Source: Didymella arachidicola (Eukaryota; Ascomycota; Dothideomycetes; Pleosporales; Didymellaceae). Taken from it: DNA of 64,000 nt. Positions 33,959-44,100 of the stretch are shown piece after piece. The notes beneath the pieces were generated by a model. That model had not been told where the DNA came from and did not search any database. It saw only the letters and a program-made list of their open reading frames with translations. A program made the position numbers and the translations under genes. The stretch lies in the NCBI GenBank assembly GCA_016630955.3, contig CM049993.1, positions 1,364,001-1,428,000 of the forward strand, in the 5' to 3' direction. Within the stretch, counting starts at the first letter, position 1. Each line of letters opens with the position of its first letter.

Positions 33959-35500
33959 CTAGTCCTTCATGGTCATATCCTCAAAGTCATCCAACAGCTG
34001 CTCCATGGGAATTGCCAACCCCTCATCGTCCTCACCCTCGTCCTCGGTCTCGGTCTCCATGGCGTCCGCCTCACGCTGCTGCTGTTCCTGCTGGGCCTTG
34101 TACAGCGCCATAGTGGCGCGCAGCTCGGGGTCCTCCTCGACGTCCTGCAAGAACATCTCAAAGTCGCGCTCCATCTTCTCCTGGTCCTGCTTGCGGGGCA
34201 GCATCTCGCTCTCCTCGCGGCCCATGCGCTTGACGCGCCAGTTGCGCTTGTTCTTGTTCTTCTTGGCGCGCTGGTAGAACTTCTTGACCAGCACAACGTC
34301 GGGGATCTTGCTGGCGTACTTGTTGCTTTGCTCGAGGACGTCGAAGACCTCGTTGTTGAAGTTTGTGTTGGCGAGTAGATACCCCAGTACGCTGTCGCCC
34401 ACGTGCAGGATCCCCCCCAGGTGGGTGCGGCAGTAGTATGTGGTGTCGTTGGAGCCCAGGTCCGAGGCACGCGCAATGGTTGCTTCGGCGAGGAAATTGC
34501 GCCCTGCTTGCTTGCCTAGGGGCTCGATGTCGAGTACGATGAACTCGGTGAGCTCTTGCACGTCGGCCAGCGGGCGGAAGGGCGTGCGCCAGTAGAGTTT
34601 TGTGTCGATGTCGGCGGTCTGCAGCGTCGAGGGGTCGAGGAACTGCACGCTGGTGCCGATGCGGCTGCACAGGCCCAGCGGGGCGATGTTTCCAATCTTC
34701 TTGGCCAGCGGGATGGGCAGGACGACCAGGTCGTCTTTGCAGATGGGCACCAGCTCGCACGAGTAGGAGAATTTGTAGTTCTTGGTCGAGGTGTGGATGT
34801 CGTGGGAGATGAGCTCCTGCGAGTCCTTGATGTTGACGGGCACGACGGCCTTGAGGAAGTCGCAGAAGGCGGTGGCGTGGTTGCGCTGGGCGAAGAAGAA
34901 GTCGATGCCGTCGTGGACTTCCTTGATGTTGATCGTGTCCTTGTGGGCGCCGTGCTTCAGGATCAGCTGCTCGAGGTACAAGAAGGTGCGCTTGTGGGGC
35001 ACCTTCTGGCGGACCTGGACGCAGGCGCGCCATGTGTTGTGTGTGTAGCTCTTCGCGCAGTCCGGGCACTGGTGGTAGTTCTGCTTGTACTCGACCTCGA
35101 ACGTCTGCTGCATGATGGCGCCCTCGTTGATCTCGGACTGTGCGGTGATCTTGACCTTGATCCTTCTGCTGTGGGGCTCGGTCCAGATGAAGCTGGCGTC
35201 GATGATGCGCAGCTTGTTCAGGCCGCGCAGTTTGCGCAGACACAGGGCGAGCAGCTCGCGCGACTCGGGGGCCGCGACGACCCAGGAGGTGGGCGGGGAC
35301 AGCCAGCGGTCGCAGTCGCGGCACATGAGCAGGATGGCCTCGCGCTGGACGCCCGTGGTGACATCGGTCTTGAGCTTGATGCAGTCGTAGCAGAAGGCGC
35401 CCGAGATAGTGCCGTCGACGGGCGCACCGCAGTCTGCGCAGAGAATCGTCGCCGCGTTCTTCTGCTCGGGCGCAAAGGCCATGCCGCCGTCAATCTCCAT
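33959..35500 (-). CDS. NMD3: 60S ribosomal export protein NMD3 (513 aa)
   Basis: Adaptor that binds the joining face of the pre-60S subunit in the nucleus and recruits the exportin CRM1. Intronless frame from ATG 35500. The N-terminal zinc-binding region shows paired Cys motifs CADCGAP, CYDC, CRDCDRW and CPDCAKSY. Next come the conserved VQVRQKVPHKRTFLYLEQLILKH-type segment, HDGIDFFFAQRNHA, and TYYCRTHLGGILHVGDSV. The C-terminus is acidic (ETEDEGEDDEG and DDFEDMTMKD), where nuclear export signals lie in the family. Length is near the yeast protein's. High GC in this gene produces a 471-codon antisense frame that is not a gene. It is head to head with ATP25. Confidence 0.96.
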   Translation of the reverse strand: MEIDGGMAFAPEQKNAATILCADCGAPVDGTISGAFCYDCIKLKTDVTTGVQREAILLMCRDCDRWLSPPTSWVVAAPESRELLALCLRKLRGLNKLRIIDASFIWTEPHSRRIKVKITAQSEINEGAIMQQTFEVEYKQNYHQCPDCAKSYTHNTWRACVQVRQKVPHKRTFLYLEQLILKHGAHKDTINIKEVHDGIDFFFAQRNHATAFCDFLKAVVPVNIKDSQELISHDIHTSTKNYKFSYSCELVPICKDDLVVLPIPLAKKIGNIAPLGLCSRIGTSVQFLDPSTLQTADIDTKLYWRTPFRPLADVQELTEFIVLDIEPLGKQAGRNFLAEATIARASDLGSNDTTYYCRTHLGGILHVGDSVLGYLLANTNFNNEVFDVLEQSNKYASKIPDVVLVKKFYQRAKKNKNKRNWRVKRMGREESEMLPRKQDQEKMERDFEMFLQDVEEDPELRATMALYKAQQEQQQREADAMETETEDEGEDDEGLAIPMEQLLDDFEDMTMKD

Positions 35501-35883
35501 GGCTGCGGCTGTGTGTGGCGTTTCGGGTGTGTGGATGTGTGTTGGTGGTATCGTGTGGGAAGAAGTCGTGTCTCCCTGGGGATCCTCGTCGGGAGGTTTT
35601 CAAGCACAGGTGGCGTAGGGGACTATGTGTGTATGTGTGTATGCGGCGTGCTGGGGCGAGCGATGTCTGGATCTGCTTGCAAATGCGCTGGACCCCACCA
35701 ACTTTTTTCCAACCCGCTTCGCAATCATGACTCGGCCCCGCCCGCGATACCTTATCGCCACCTTATCGCCACGTGCCCAGGCGCCGTGTCGGCGTCGCCA
35801 GGCGTCAACCGCCGACCGAGTGCAACCAAGTTGAAGTCTCGTGCTTTCGCCCTCGCCAGCTTCGACGCCCAGCAGCCGCCACT
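35501..35883. promoter_or_regulatory. bidirectional promoter region NMD3 / ATP25
   Basis: 383 bp separate the two start codons of divergently read genes, so both promoters must lie here. A GTGT-rich run occurs at about 35610-35645 and a nearby repeated CCTTATCGCCA occurs twice at about 35750-35772. No known factor site is claimed. Confidence 0.6.
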
Positions 35884-37137
35884 ATGTCCATTTCGTCGCG
35901 ATTCGTCTGCAGTGCTTGCAGAGGCGCTGCAAGAAGGACCACTGCGTCTCGACCGTCTCCCAACGGCTTAGGCTTCACTGTCTGCGCGCCTCGGACTGCT
36001 CATGTCTCGAGAAGCGCTTTCAGCACCAGCACCTCGCAACAGAAAGACCAGGAGCACCCGAGAACCACCGACCCTGCGTATGGATCCCTAAACGCCCAAC
36101 ACCCCGTCGAAGCAGAGACAGACAGGAAAGACCTAATTGCCGCAACCGAGTCTGCCATCCACCCCGAGCAATCCCCCTCCTCCATCACCGAACCCCTCGG
36201 CGATGCCACGCCCACGCCCTCCCCAGCCGCGGCAGCCATCCCATGGTATCTCCGCCAGCAGTCCGCCCCGCGCGCCCCCGTCCAAGCCGCCGAAATCCCC
36301 GACCTCCCTGTCAACCCTCCCCCAATCCTGAGCGAGCTCCTCGAATACATCGCCGTGACCGCCGGCCTCGACGACCTGACCCTGCTCGACCTGCGCGACC
36401 TCGACCCGCCGCCAGCCCTCGGCCCCAAACTCATAATGCTGCTCGCAACCGCCCGCTCAGAGCGCCACCTGCACGTCTCCGCCGACCGCTTCGCGCGCTG
36501 GCTGCGGCGCGAGCACGGCCTCAAAGCCAACGCCGCGGGCCTGCTGGGCCGCAACGAGCTCAAGATCAAACTGCGCCGCAAGGCGAAGCGCATGCGCATG
36601 CTGGCCAACGTCGGCGGCACCCTGCCCGAGGGCAACATCGACGACGGCATACGCACCGGCTGGATCTGCTGCACGCTGAGCAAGGTCGAGGCCCATCCCG
36701 ATGATACGCACATGCCTGGCGACGACGTCAAGGAGTTTGTCGGCTTCCGCGAGGTCAAGCCCGGGGTGAACATCGTGGTGCAGATGTTCACCGAGGAAAA
36801 GCGCGCAGAGACGGATCTGGAGACGCTGTGGGGCGGCGTGCTGCGGACGAAGAAGAGGGAGGAGCGGAGTGCGGACGAGCAGCTGCGAGAGCTGGAGCTG
36901 GATCTCGAGGATCTGGAGACGGATGATGCGGAGGAGCGTGCTACGAACTTGAGTGCGCAGTCTGCAGGCGTGAGAGCGCAGTCTGCAGGCGTGAGAACGC
37001 AGCCTGTGCAGCAGTTCCGCACACCGAAGCCCAGCGCTGGCGATGCGTTTCCAGACGCAGCTGACGTCGCGAGCTTGAAGCAGAGGAGGGGCCAGATGCG
37101 CCGGTTGCACACCGTTGGCCTGGGGCGAGAGTGCTAG
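35884..37137 (+). CDS. ATP25: ATP25-like mitochondrial protein with RsfS-like domain (417 aa, short)
   Basis: ATG 35884 gives an Arg/Ser-rich N-terminus (MSISSRFVCSACRGAARRTT) fitting a mitochondrial presequence. The motif PWYLRQQ and then a domain at roughly residues 145-245 match the N-terminal, ribosome-silencing-factor-like half of fungal Atp25: LDDLTLLDLRDLDPPPALG, ARSERHLHVSADRFARWLR, GLLGRNELKIKLRRKAKR, then GNIDDGIRTGW. In yeast, Atp25 supports assembly of ATP synthase through its N-terminal half and stabilises the subunit 9 mRNA through its C-terminal half. Here the part after residue ~330 is low complexity with a tandem AQSAGVR repeat and the frame ends, so the second half appears absent. 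The open frame runs upstream to 35773 without an ATG. Confidence 0.85.
   Translation: MSISSRFVCSACRGAARRTTASRPSPNGLGFTVCAPRTAHVSRSAFSTSTSQQKDQEHPRTTDPAYGSLNAQHPVEAETDRKDLIAATESAIHPEQSPSSITEPLGDATPTPSPAAAAIPWYLRQQSAPRAPVQAAEIPDLPVNPPPILSELLEYIAVTAGLDDLTLLDLRDLDPPPALGPKLIMLLATARSERHLHVSADRFARWLRREHGLKANAAGLLGRNELKIKLRRKAKRMRMLANVGGTLPEGNIDDGIRTGWICCTLSKVEAHPDDTHMPGDDVKEFVGFREVKPGVNIVVQMFTEEKRAETDLETLWGGVLRTKKREERSADEQLRELELDLEDLETDDAEERATNLSAQSAGVRAQSAGVRTQPVQQFRTPKPSAGDAFPDAADVASLKQRRGQMRRLHTVGLGREC
36952..36999 (+). repeat. short tandem repeat in ATP25 (GCGCAGTCTGCAGGCGTGAGA x2)
   Basis: A 21-nt unit is repeated twice in tandem, with a partial third, and codes for AQSAGVR repeats in the low-complexity tail of the ATP25-like protein. 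It is a likely site of length variation between strains. Confidence 0.75.
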
Positions 37138-37329
37138 CGTGAGGTGGATCTGTACTATACTGTACCATATGCAAGATACCCGTAGAGATTCACATGGACG
37201 AAATGTAAGATATGCAATACAACACAACACGACCCATCCACATAAACCCTTCCTTTTGACCGCCTCCTGATGAAAACCCGAAGTTGTGAAAAGTGCACTC
37301 TATAACCCGCACACAAATACCCATATTCA

Positions 37330-37341
37330 CCCCCCCCCCCC
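37330..37341. repeat. 12-C homopolymer between convergent gene ends
   Basis: An uninterrupted run of 12 C lies in the 215-bp gap between the ATP25 and GH72 stop codons. It is prone to slippage and sequencing error, but no coding frame depends on it. Confidence 0.8.
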
Positions 37342-37352
37342 TCATCCACCAC

Positions 37353-39061
37353 TCACAACACAAGCATACCCAGCAAACTCCCCGCCGCAACAACCGACCA
37401 AATCCCCATGATTAGCCCACCATGCTCCACAACCTTGGGCTTATTGAACCCCGCAGCCGCGCCCTTGGACGAACTACTCGCCGCCCCCGTCGCGCCCGCA
37501 GTCGCCTTCCCCGTAGGACTAGCCGCCGTCCCCGTCCCCGCCGTGCCAACCGCCGCAAGTAAGCTGGAACAAGTACTCGCCGTCACCGCGGTCTGCACCG
37601 TCGCCAAGCCGCTGAAGCCGCACGCAGAGCTGCTCTTGCCGTTGCCGAGGTAGTACTGGTTCGCGGCCCATGCGAGCTGGTCCTTGGAGTCGCAGCCCGA
37701 GTACCCGCCGTAGGTGCCTGTTGTAGCGTTGCGGGTGATGCCCGTGCAGAAGTCTTCGTTGGCACCGCAGATGTAGTTGAATGTGTCCGAGTAGGCGTCT
37801 TCGTCGTTGCTTTTGATGTTGCATTGGAGGCTGGCGGCCATGCAGGAGCAGAGTTGGCTGTTTGGCGAGGGGGGGAGGGGCGAGGCCTTGGCCATCCAGC
37901 TTGCGTCGACGGTTGGGCAGGCGGGGGCTGAGTTGGATGGTGTGTACGCGCTGCGCTGGGTGATTGTGGGGCTGACGGTGGCTAGTTGGGATTGCAGCGA
38001 GGTGAAGTCCGGGTAGGGCGAGACGGAGGCGTCGTTGGAGGTTAGCTCGACGAGGCCGTAGTCGTTGGAACCCATGAACCATTCGTAGACGATGCCGCCG
38101 GAGAACACGCTGGTCATGTTGCCGTACAGGACCTGGACCTCTGTGAAGGGACGGTGTGTCGCACCGCCATCGACGCCCACGATGCACCCGTACTCGGCGA
38201 AGAACACGGGGACAGGGTAGTCGGAAAAGAAGTTGACGCGCTCGCCGTATGAAGAAGCTGCGTAGTTGCTATTGCCGCACCACGAGTAGACGTTATAGCC
38301 CCAGAAGTCGATCTGCGTGGAGTTGCCCGAGTTTCCGGGCTCGCACGCAAAGTAGTGCGCCAGCTCGTCACGGCTGGGTACATCGGCTGTTGCATAGCCT
38401 ACTCCGAGCGAACTGCGGTACTTCTGCGAGGAGATGTATCCCTTGGTGTCGCGCACAGCTGCCTTGACGAAAGCCGCAGCTGCCGTCTGATTGTTGGCGC
38501 TGATGTTTTCGTTACCGGCAAAGAAACCAAGCACGTTCTTGTACTTCTGGAGAGCATCGACGACGCTCGTGTAGCGGTTGTAGAGAGGGACGTCCCACTC
38601 GGGATTGTTCGATTGGATCGACGTGCCCGGCTCACTCAAGTCAGCGACAACATAGATGTCAGCCGATGCCAGTTGCGCCATGCAGTCATCGTGATTCTTG
38701 GTCGGGTCAATGGCATACACGCGAATAATGTTCGTATAGATCTGCTTCAGGTATGGAATGTCGCGCCTGCAAGCATCACCATCCGCCAATGGATCAGTGT
38801 AGCTGTTGTTGGCGCTGGTGGAGCCATTTGGCGAGTAGTTCTGTTGGTACGCAACACCCTTCAGGTAGCTGCAGCATTGTTAGCATTGCGCTTGGTGATT
38901 CACAGTACTTGGTCGTACAATTGCGATCCGTTGTTCGTGTAGAAAAAATGCTGTCCGTAGATCTCAATCTCAGGAATGTCATCGTAGCTCGCTGCCGAAA
39001 CACTGCCCAGCAGCGTCGCAGCGACAGCCCCAAGGCCTGTGAATGAGCTGCCAAACTTCAT
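37353..39061 (-). CDS. GPI-anchored beta-1,3-glucanosyltransferase, GH72 + X8/CBM43 (552 aa, 2 exons)
   Basis: Cell-wall enzyme of the Gas/Gel/Phr group that cuts and rejoins beta-1,3-glucan chains. CDS is complement(join(37353..38868,38919..39061)). The 50-nt intron (GTACGA...CTAAC...CTGCAG) rebuilds NNGSQFYLKGVAYQQ, the family's start of the catalytic barrel. A signal peptide (MKFGSSFTGLGAVAATLLGSVSA) is followed by the GH72 domain with acid/base E168 in AGNEN and nucleophile E273 in FFAEYGC. A Cys-rich X8/CBM43 module follows (CSCMAASLQC, then CGANEDFC, then CDSKDQLAWAANQYYL). The tail is Ser/Thr/Ala/Gly-rich and ends in a hydrophobic GPI signal (IMGIWSVVAAGSLLGMLVL). All catalytic parts are present. 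Confidence 0.95.
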
Positions 39062-41192
39062 GCTGCCACAAAAACGAGCGATGGTAAGCTATCAAAAGAG
39101 GGATGAAGCTTTATAGCCTGGGCTTGGTATTCACGACGAGGCTTGGCCGTGGAGTGGATGAAGCAAGGGAGGAATCCGGAAGTCCCGGGACTTTGTACAC
39201 ACGAGGATTCCGCTGGCCGCGCGGTGCAGGTACTATCTGTAGCTCCTCTCATTGCGTGGCTCTGCTGACACCAACCTGCCGGGGTGGCGCGCGGGTTGAT
39301 GTGTGGTTGGTATTGGAGGATGACGAACGCATCCGTAACCAGTGCGGGGCTAGCCTCGATAGCATGGTCGACCTTGCTGTTCCGGGCGACACTATGTTTA
39401 TGTCCGGGATGAGGTTGACGACTGCACATGAAATTTTGCGTTCTTTGTTTACTTTTCTTCGCGGTACGTGATTGCTGTTGTACTGGTCTCTTATCTTCGA
39501 ATATCATGCACACTTGGCCTGCAGCAAACGATGGACTTGTGCTCCATACTGTGGTTGCAGGCATATATTTTGTGAGTGGAGACGATGACGGGGTTTCGGT
39601 CGTATTTTTCAGTCGTCTTAGGAACTAATCTGATGCGTTTCTAATACTTTTCTAGTCCTAGAGGCTGTAACTTAAATAGGTTGCAGGGGTAAGTGCTGTA
39701 ATATATCTAAAAGCAGACAGGATCCCATGTAATCTAACGAGTAAGGTCATCCGGTTGTGCCGGACCCACTCACAATTTGTACGTCGGTTACCAGTAGGTT
39801 CATGCGCCTCGTGTTGCCGATCCGGATAAGAATAGTCTTCCCGATTGAGCCATTTTTCGCGCCTGAGGACGGAAAGCTGGCAACGACAGAGCGTGGCGCA
39901 GCAGATCTGGAAAAACCACTGTTGATCGGCGTCTTTCTACTAAAACCTGATCGAGGGTATGTTTAAGATCAAGGAGTCTATCACTTGCGAGTCTCAGCAA
40001 GTATGCGGCGTGCGAACCGTCACTGAATTCCCGTCTGCGTGTTTCAGGCCCCGTGGATAGCTTCGCTGCTTCTTCCTAGACGACCATCCTGACACTACGC
40101 ATGTCGTGCTCCTGTTTAGCGTTGATACCGGCTCTCGTGCTCGTGCGCGATGAACTCGCTCCTACAGGTCTTGCAAATGACCGACGACATCCCGGCTCCA
40201 GAGCGATCGTGGCTGGAGCAGGTACCCTCAGCATTCACATCCTCGGACACACAAGTCATTGGTTCCGCAAGAGTCACAGACCCACTACCTTACAGGTGCT
40301 CGCACGATCGTCCAAGGACGCGACCGTCCTCAGTGACATCCTTCACCGGCCGGCCAGTGTATTGCTGGCAACACAGCTGATTTACAGGCCTCCGTGGCCT
40401 CATTCTCGATGTTCTGAACTCTTCTGACGAGGTTGTCTTTGGTATTGACTAACCTGCTCTCTGCATGGGCAAGTTGGACCTCTATGGACGTGTTCGAGAT
40501 CCCGAGGTCTACTTGCACGCAACATGCAATTTTTGAGGCCAAGGATCTAGGATCTCGACTCGACGAAAGACTGACCCGTTCCTATTCACACCGAAAGCAG
40601 CACTCCCGACAGAGGTGAAGGCTGCGGGGTGGAAGGATGTCTTTCACGTGCTGGGGGTACTTTTTTCGACAGTCTGCTGGGGAGCTGTGAGCGATCAGCA
40701 AGCCGGGAATGAGTGGAGTATTGTCACTCCCTGGTCTGTTGGGTGGTATCTCCGTGTATGATGATGTGATCCTTCTGGAGTTGGCTACACGTTACCCGGG
40801 CGTACGGCGTATCCAAGAGCTGACGATGCTATCTCGAGGGCTGTGTGGCTTGATTCGCAGTTACTGAGCATGTGTGTTGCAGTTGTATTCGAGCTTGCTG
40901 GCTTACGTAGTAACAGACGATGTACCACTACGTTTCTGTTACATTGCGTCGACGAAGCTCGGATTGCCAAAACATCGCGCGAGAACCTACAGGAGCTGCG
41001 AAAGAGACAGAGTACCTGAGCGCCTTGGCACGACTTGTCATGAACATCTCTGCTATCATCAGATGTTTGTACTTCGTACTGAATCGTTGAAGGACAATGT
41101 AGAATTCGAAGCCATCAGCCTGAGCCGCTCTCGCCTCTCTCGCTCTTCGGCTCTCCGGGTGTAGGCGTCCAAGTTGATGGAATCTGCAACAC
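39062..41192. other. intergenic 2.1 kb, no gene supported
   Basis: Promoter side of the GH72 gene (minus strand) and the far side of the patatin pseudogene. Frames at 39058-39564 and 40101-40427 are short, overlapping and without domains. A minus frame at 41059-41253 may be a shifted remnant of the pseudogene's C-terminus. Confidence 0.45.
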
Positions 41193-44100
41193 TCATCTCC
41201 GAGATATCTGAGGCAACGGAATTGATCGTTGATGCAGATGATATATGCTGCAAGCTTGATTTGGGCGGTCGAAGCGAGGGTAGCAGAGACTTTGAAGTGC
41301 TGTGCGGTTATCCCAGATTACATCTGCAGACAGCTCCACCTGAGTCGGGGTATGTCAGTAAATCTTCAGCTGCCTTGTCGAATCGCTTACCGTCGCAATG
41401 ACTCTCTTTTCAGTTACATTCTCTATCTCGAAGGCCAACCAGGAGTCTTTTATTTGCTGATTCCGCAAGTAATCTCCAAATGCGCGAAGTTTGTCTGAGT
41501 CCTTCTTAAATCGACAACATGTTTTCCCTACATACGTCAGGAATAGTTGAGGGGCAATATGATAGTCACAGAACAGACCTGTGCACGAGTACCCATTGTA
41601 AACGTTTCTAGGGACATTGGTACGTTCGTAATAAAAAGAGCTGGCTACCAGCATATGCGCTGCTTTCTCGATTTGAGCTGGACTCTCGGGCCTCTCCAGA
41701 GAATTGCAAGTAGCTGATTGGACAGCCTTGAGCTGAGCCACATCGTCCAGGCTTGGCAAATCTTTGATCCCCGGGTTGATGCGCACGTATCGAAAGGCGT
41801 CTTCATTCTTGGTAGCAAGTTCGCAGAAGTCCAGCCACGCGTTTTCCGCGTATAAGATATTATCGAAACGGCTGTGCTAGAGCGCAGTGTAAGTAAGAGA
41901 GGACAAAGAACCACCGGGAGACTTGCCATTGCATTGGGAATCTATCTGAATCCCATGAACTTGAAGCCGCTTCTTTTGGTCGAAGCCGTGGAGTCAGAGG
42001 TTTCTCGCCTACTTCCCGTCAGCTCATGGTATAAAACTTCAGAGAACTTGCCTATCTTACCGATGCTTTTTTCTGAGCAGTCTCAAAACCATGCAATGGA
42101 TCTCGACTCATATTCTCACGTCTCTCTTGTCCGGTCCCGATTGAAAGGAGAATGTCTGGATGTGCATCTGCCACATCAGGCCACAGCAATTCTGCCTCAC
42201 TACGAACCAGGCGGATAGGGTTGTTGTGATACAAGGCCCCGTCAAGATACGTATTTTCAGTCAGCTCGTGTATGAATGGCTTGAAGTAGGATGGCACAGC
42301 TGACATTGCCGCAGCGGCTTCCCAGATCTGCAACTCCAGATCTGGGCCAGTCGGCCTGGGGAACAGATAGCGTAGTTTGCGTTGTTTCTTTCGCGCATCA
42401 TTTCTACGATTGCAGTTCTCAATTACGATCGGTTTCTTGCCAGAGCCATCTGTTGCGCTTACGGCGACCTTTGGTACCGACGCAGTAGTCGCCTTGCCAT
42501 CGCTGCCAAATAGAGGTTGATCTCCAAAACTGGCTTTGAGGATTTCTCTGAGGGATGTGGTTTCGTATCTTGATGCATGTCGAAGAGTGACGAAGTGCTT
42601 CAAGAAAGAAATGCTCTGCAACTTGCGCTTAGAGAAGGCTTGGTTGCACATGTCGAGGAACTTTTCTGTACATCGCTCGACGGACCAGCCCTTGACACCA
42701 AATCCAAGCACAATAATGCCGCCCGTGCTTGTGAAAAATTAATTGGCGGTTGATCTCAGGAGCTGTGTAAGCTCACCTTGTACCCAAAATCGGGTCAAAG
42801 AAGGCCTGTAGGGGAATCTGTTAGCCAGCATCACGTGCTCTGTTACATAATCATCTGTAGGGTGTATATTCCCCCTTCCCCTCATTAGATAGGAAAAAAC
42901 GTAGTCCCTCTTTTCTACGCCTTGCCTCTGCCCGCACACAGAATCTGATCGCCAAGTTGCTTTTGCACAGCCCGAAGCACTTCGAGCTCTACAATTCCAC
43001 GCATACCGCCTCTGCTCAGATCAGCTTCGATTGTCTTTAGTATCCATGTTCGGCTATTAAACGTGCGAATACCCAGAGATGGTGACCAGACTTGACAGAC
43101 TGTGATGGTACTTACCCATCGAGTGACAAGAGACGCACCCCGGCATGCTCAGGCTTGAAACGGACGTAATACGGGCTCGGCCAGTGTTCCAGTTCAAGAC
43201 GAAGGGGGCAGAACTCCATGTCGAGAATACTAGTGTTTTTGGTTGATCCATGGACAGCAACGCCGTAAGATCGAACGCAACGTGTGCACAGAGTATGTTC
43301 GCATGGTAGTGTATGAAGGGGAGCCTGCATAAGACAACACAGACAGGTTGTATGGCTGATGAACTTGTCTGCAGAGCTCAAGGGGTTATACAATCAAGTC
43401 ATTCTCTTGCCGTGGAGCTCGTTGAGAAGCTCTTCTGGCGATACTGTCTGCGCATTGTCTGATGCGACGCGTTGCAGCTCATTGTCAAAACCTGCAAAGA
43501 CTTGCCGATCTCGTCTTGCCAGGTTGGCCAGAATCGCTCGGGCTGAATCTTCGACTTGAAACGGCCGTCTCCAATCCACTTGCCTCGGGCATTCTGGTGA
43601 CCGTTGGGGAGGTGTACGGATGCAACATTGACACATACCTCACTTCCATGCTTGTACTCGCAAGGTGTGTACAGATCACAGAACTCTTCAAGCGCTTCAC
43701 TGCAAGAGTCCTGGTACTCCACGAGCATATCTTGCGGACGCCCTGTTTCACATTAGCCTCTGCATTCCGTGGCGAGAATCTGATCACCTTTTCGATGCCG
43801 AGTGAAATCTAGCATGATGCATGCAGCGACTACATCGCCCAGAAGATGAAAGATCTTCTCACTTCTCATGGAGGGAAACTGTGCTCTGATAGAGAGTGCA
43901 AGCTAAAGTATATGACCTTTAAAGTCCGTAGGTATTAGGCCGTGCTTCAGAGATACCCTTATAAAGTTAAAAGGATCTGTAAGTCCCTTTAGAAGCGCGA
44001 AATGTGTATATGCCGACTAAAGGTATACATCCAGCTCGTCTGCATGCAACAACATCCGCGCTTTCATTTTAAATTTAATAACGTATCACAAGCGTTGGCG

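Noticed and set aside
33760..33960. short plus-strand frame near the NMD3 3' end
   Set aside because: Begins without ATG, continues antisense into NMD3, and no upstream exon is visible.
34556..35971. 471-codon plus-strand open frame antisense to NMD3
   Set aside because: It is an exact shadow of the NMD3 codons, Val/Asp/Leu/Gly-biased as expected for the complement of GC-rich coding sequence, and has no domain. NMD3 on the other strand is unambiguous.
36000..37112. 370-codon minus-strand frame, and a plus-strand Arg/Pro-rich frame at 35841-36704, over ATP25
   Set aside because: Both are low-complexity shadows of the ATP25 frame, which has clear family motifs.
37519..38187. 222-codon minus-strand frame inside the GH72 gene
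   Set aside because: Arg/His/Gln-rich alternative frame of the GH72 coding sequence, with no domain.
42819..42945. idea that the solo LTR is spliced out as a new intron (it ends in CTAACAG next to the exon)
   Set aside because: None of the nearby GT donors gives the phase needed to rejoin the patatin frame, and the gene also carries three upstream nonsense codons.
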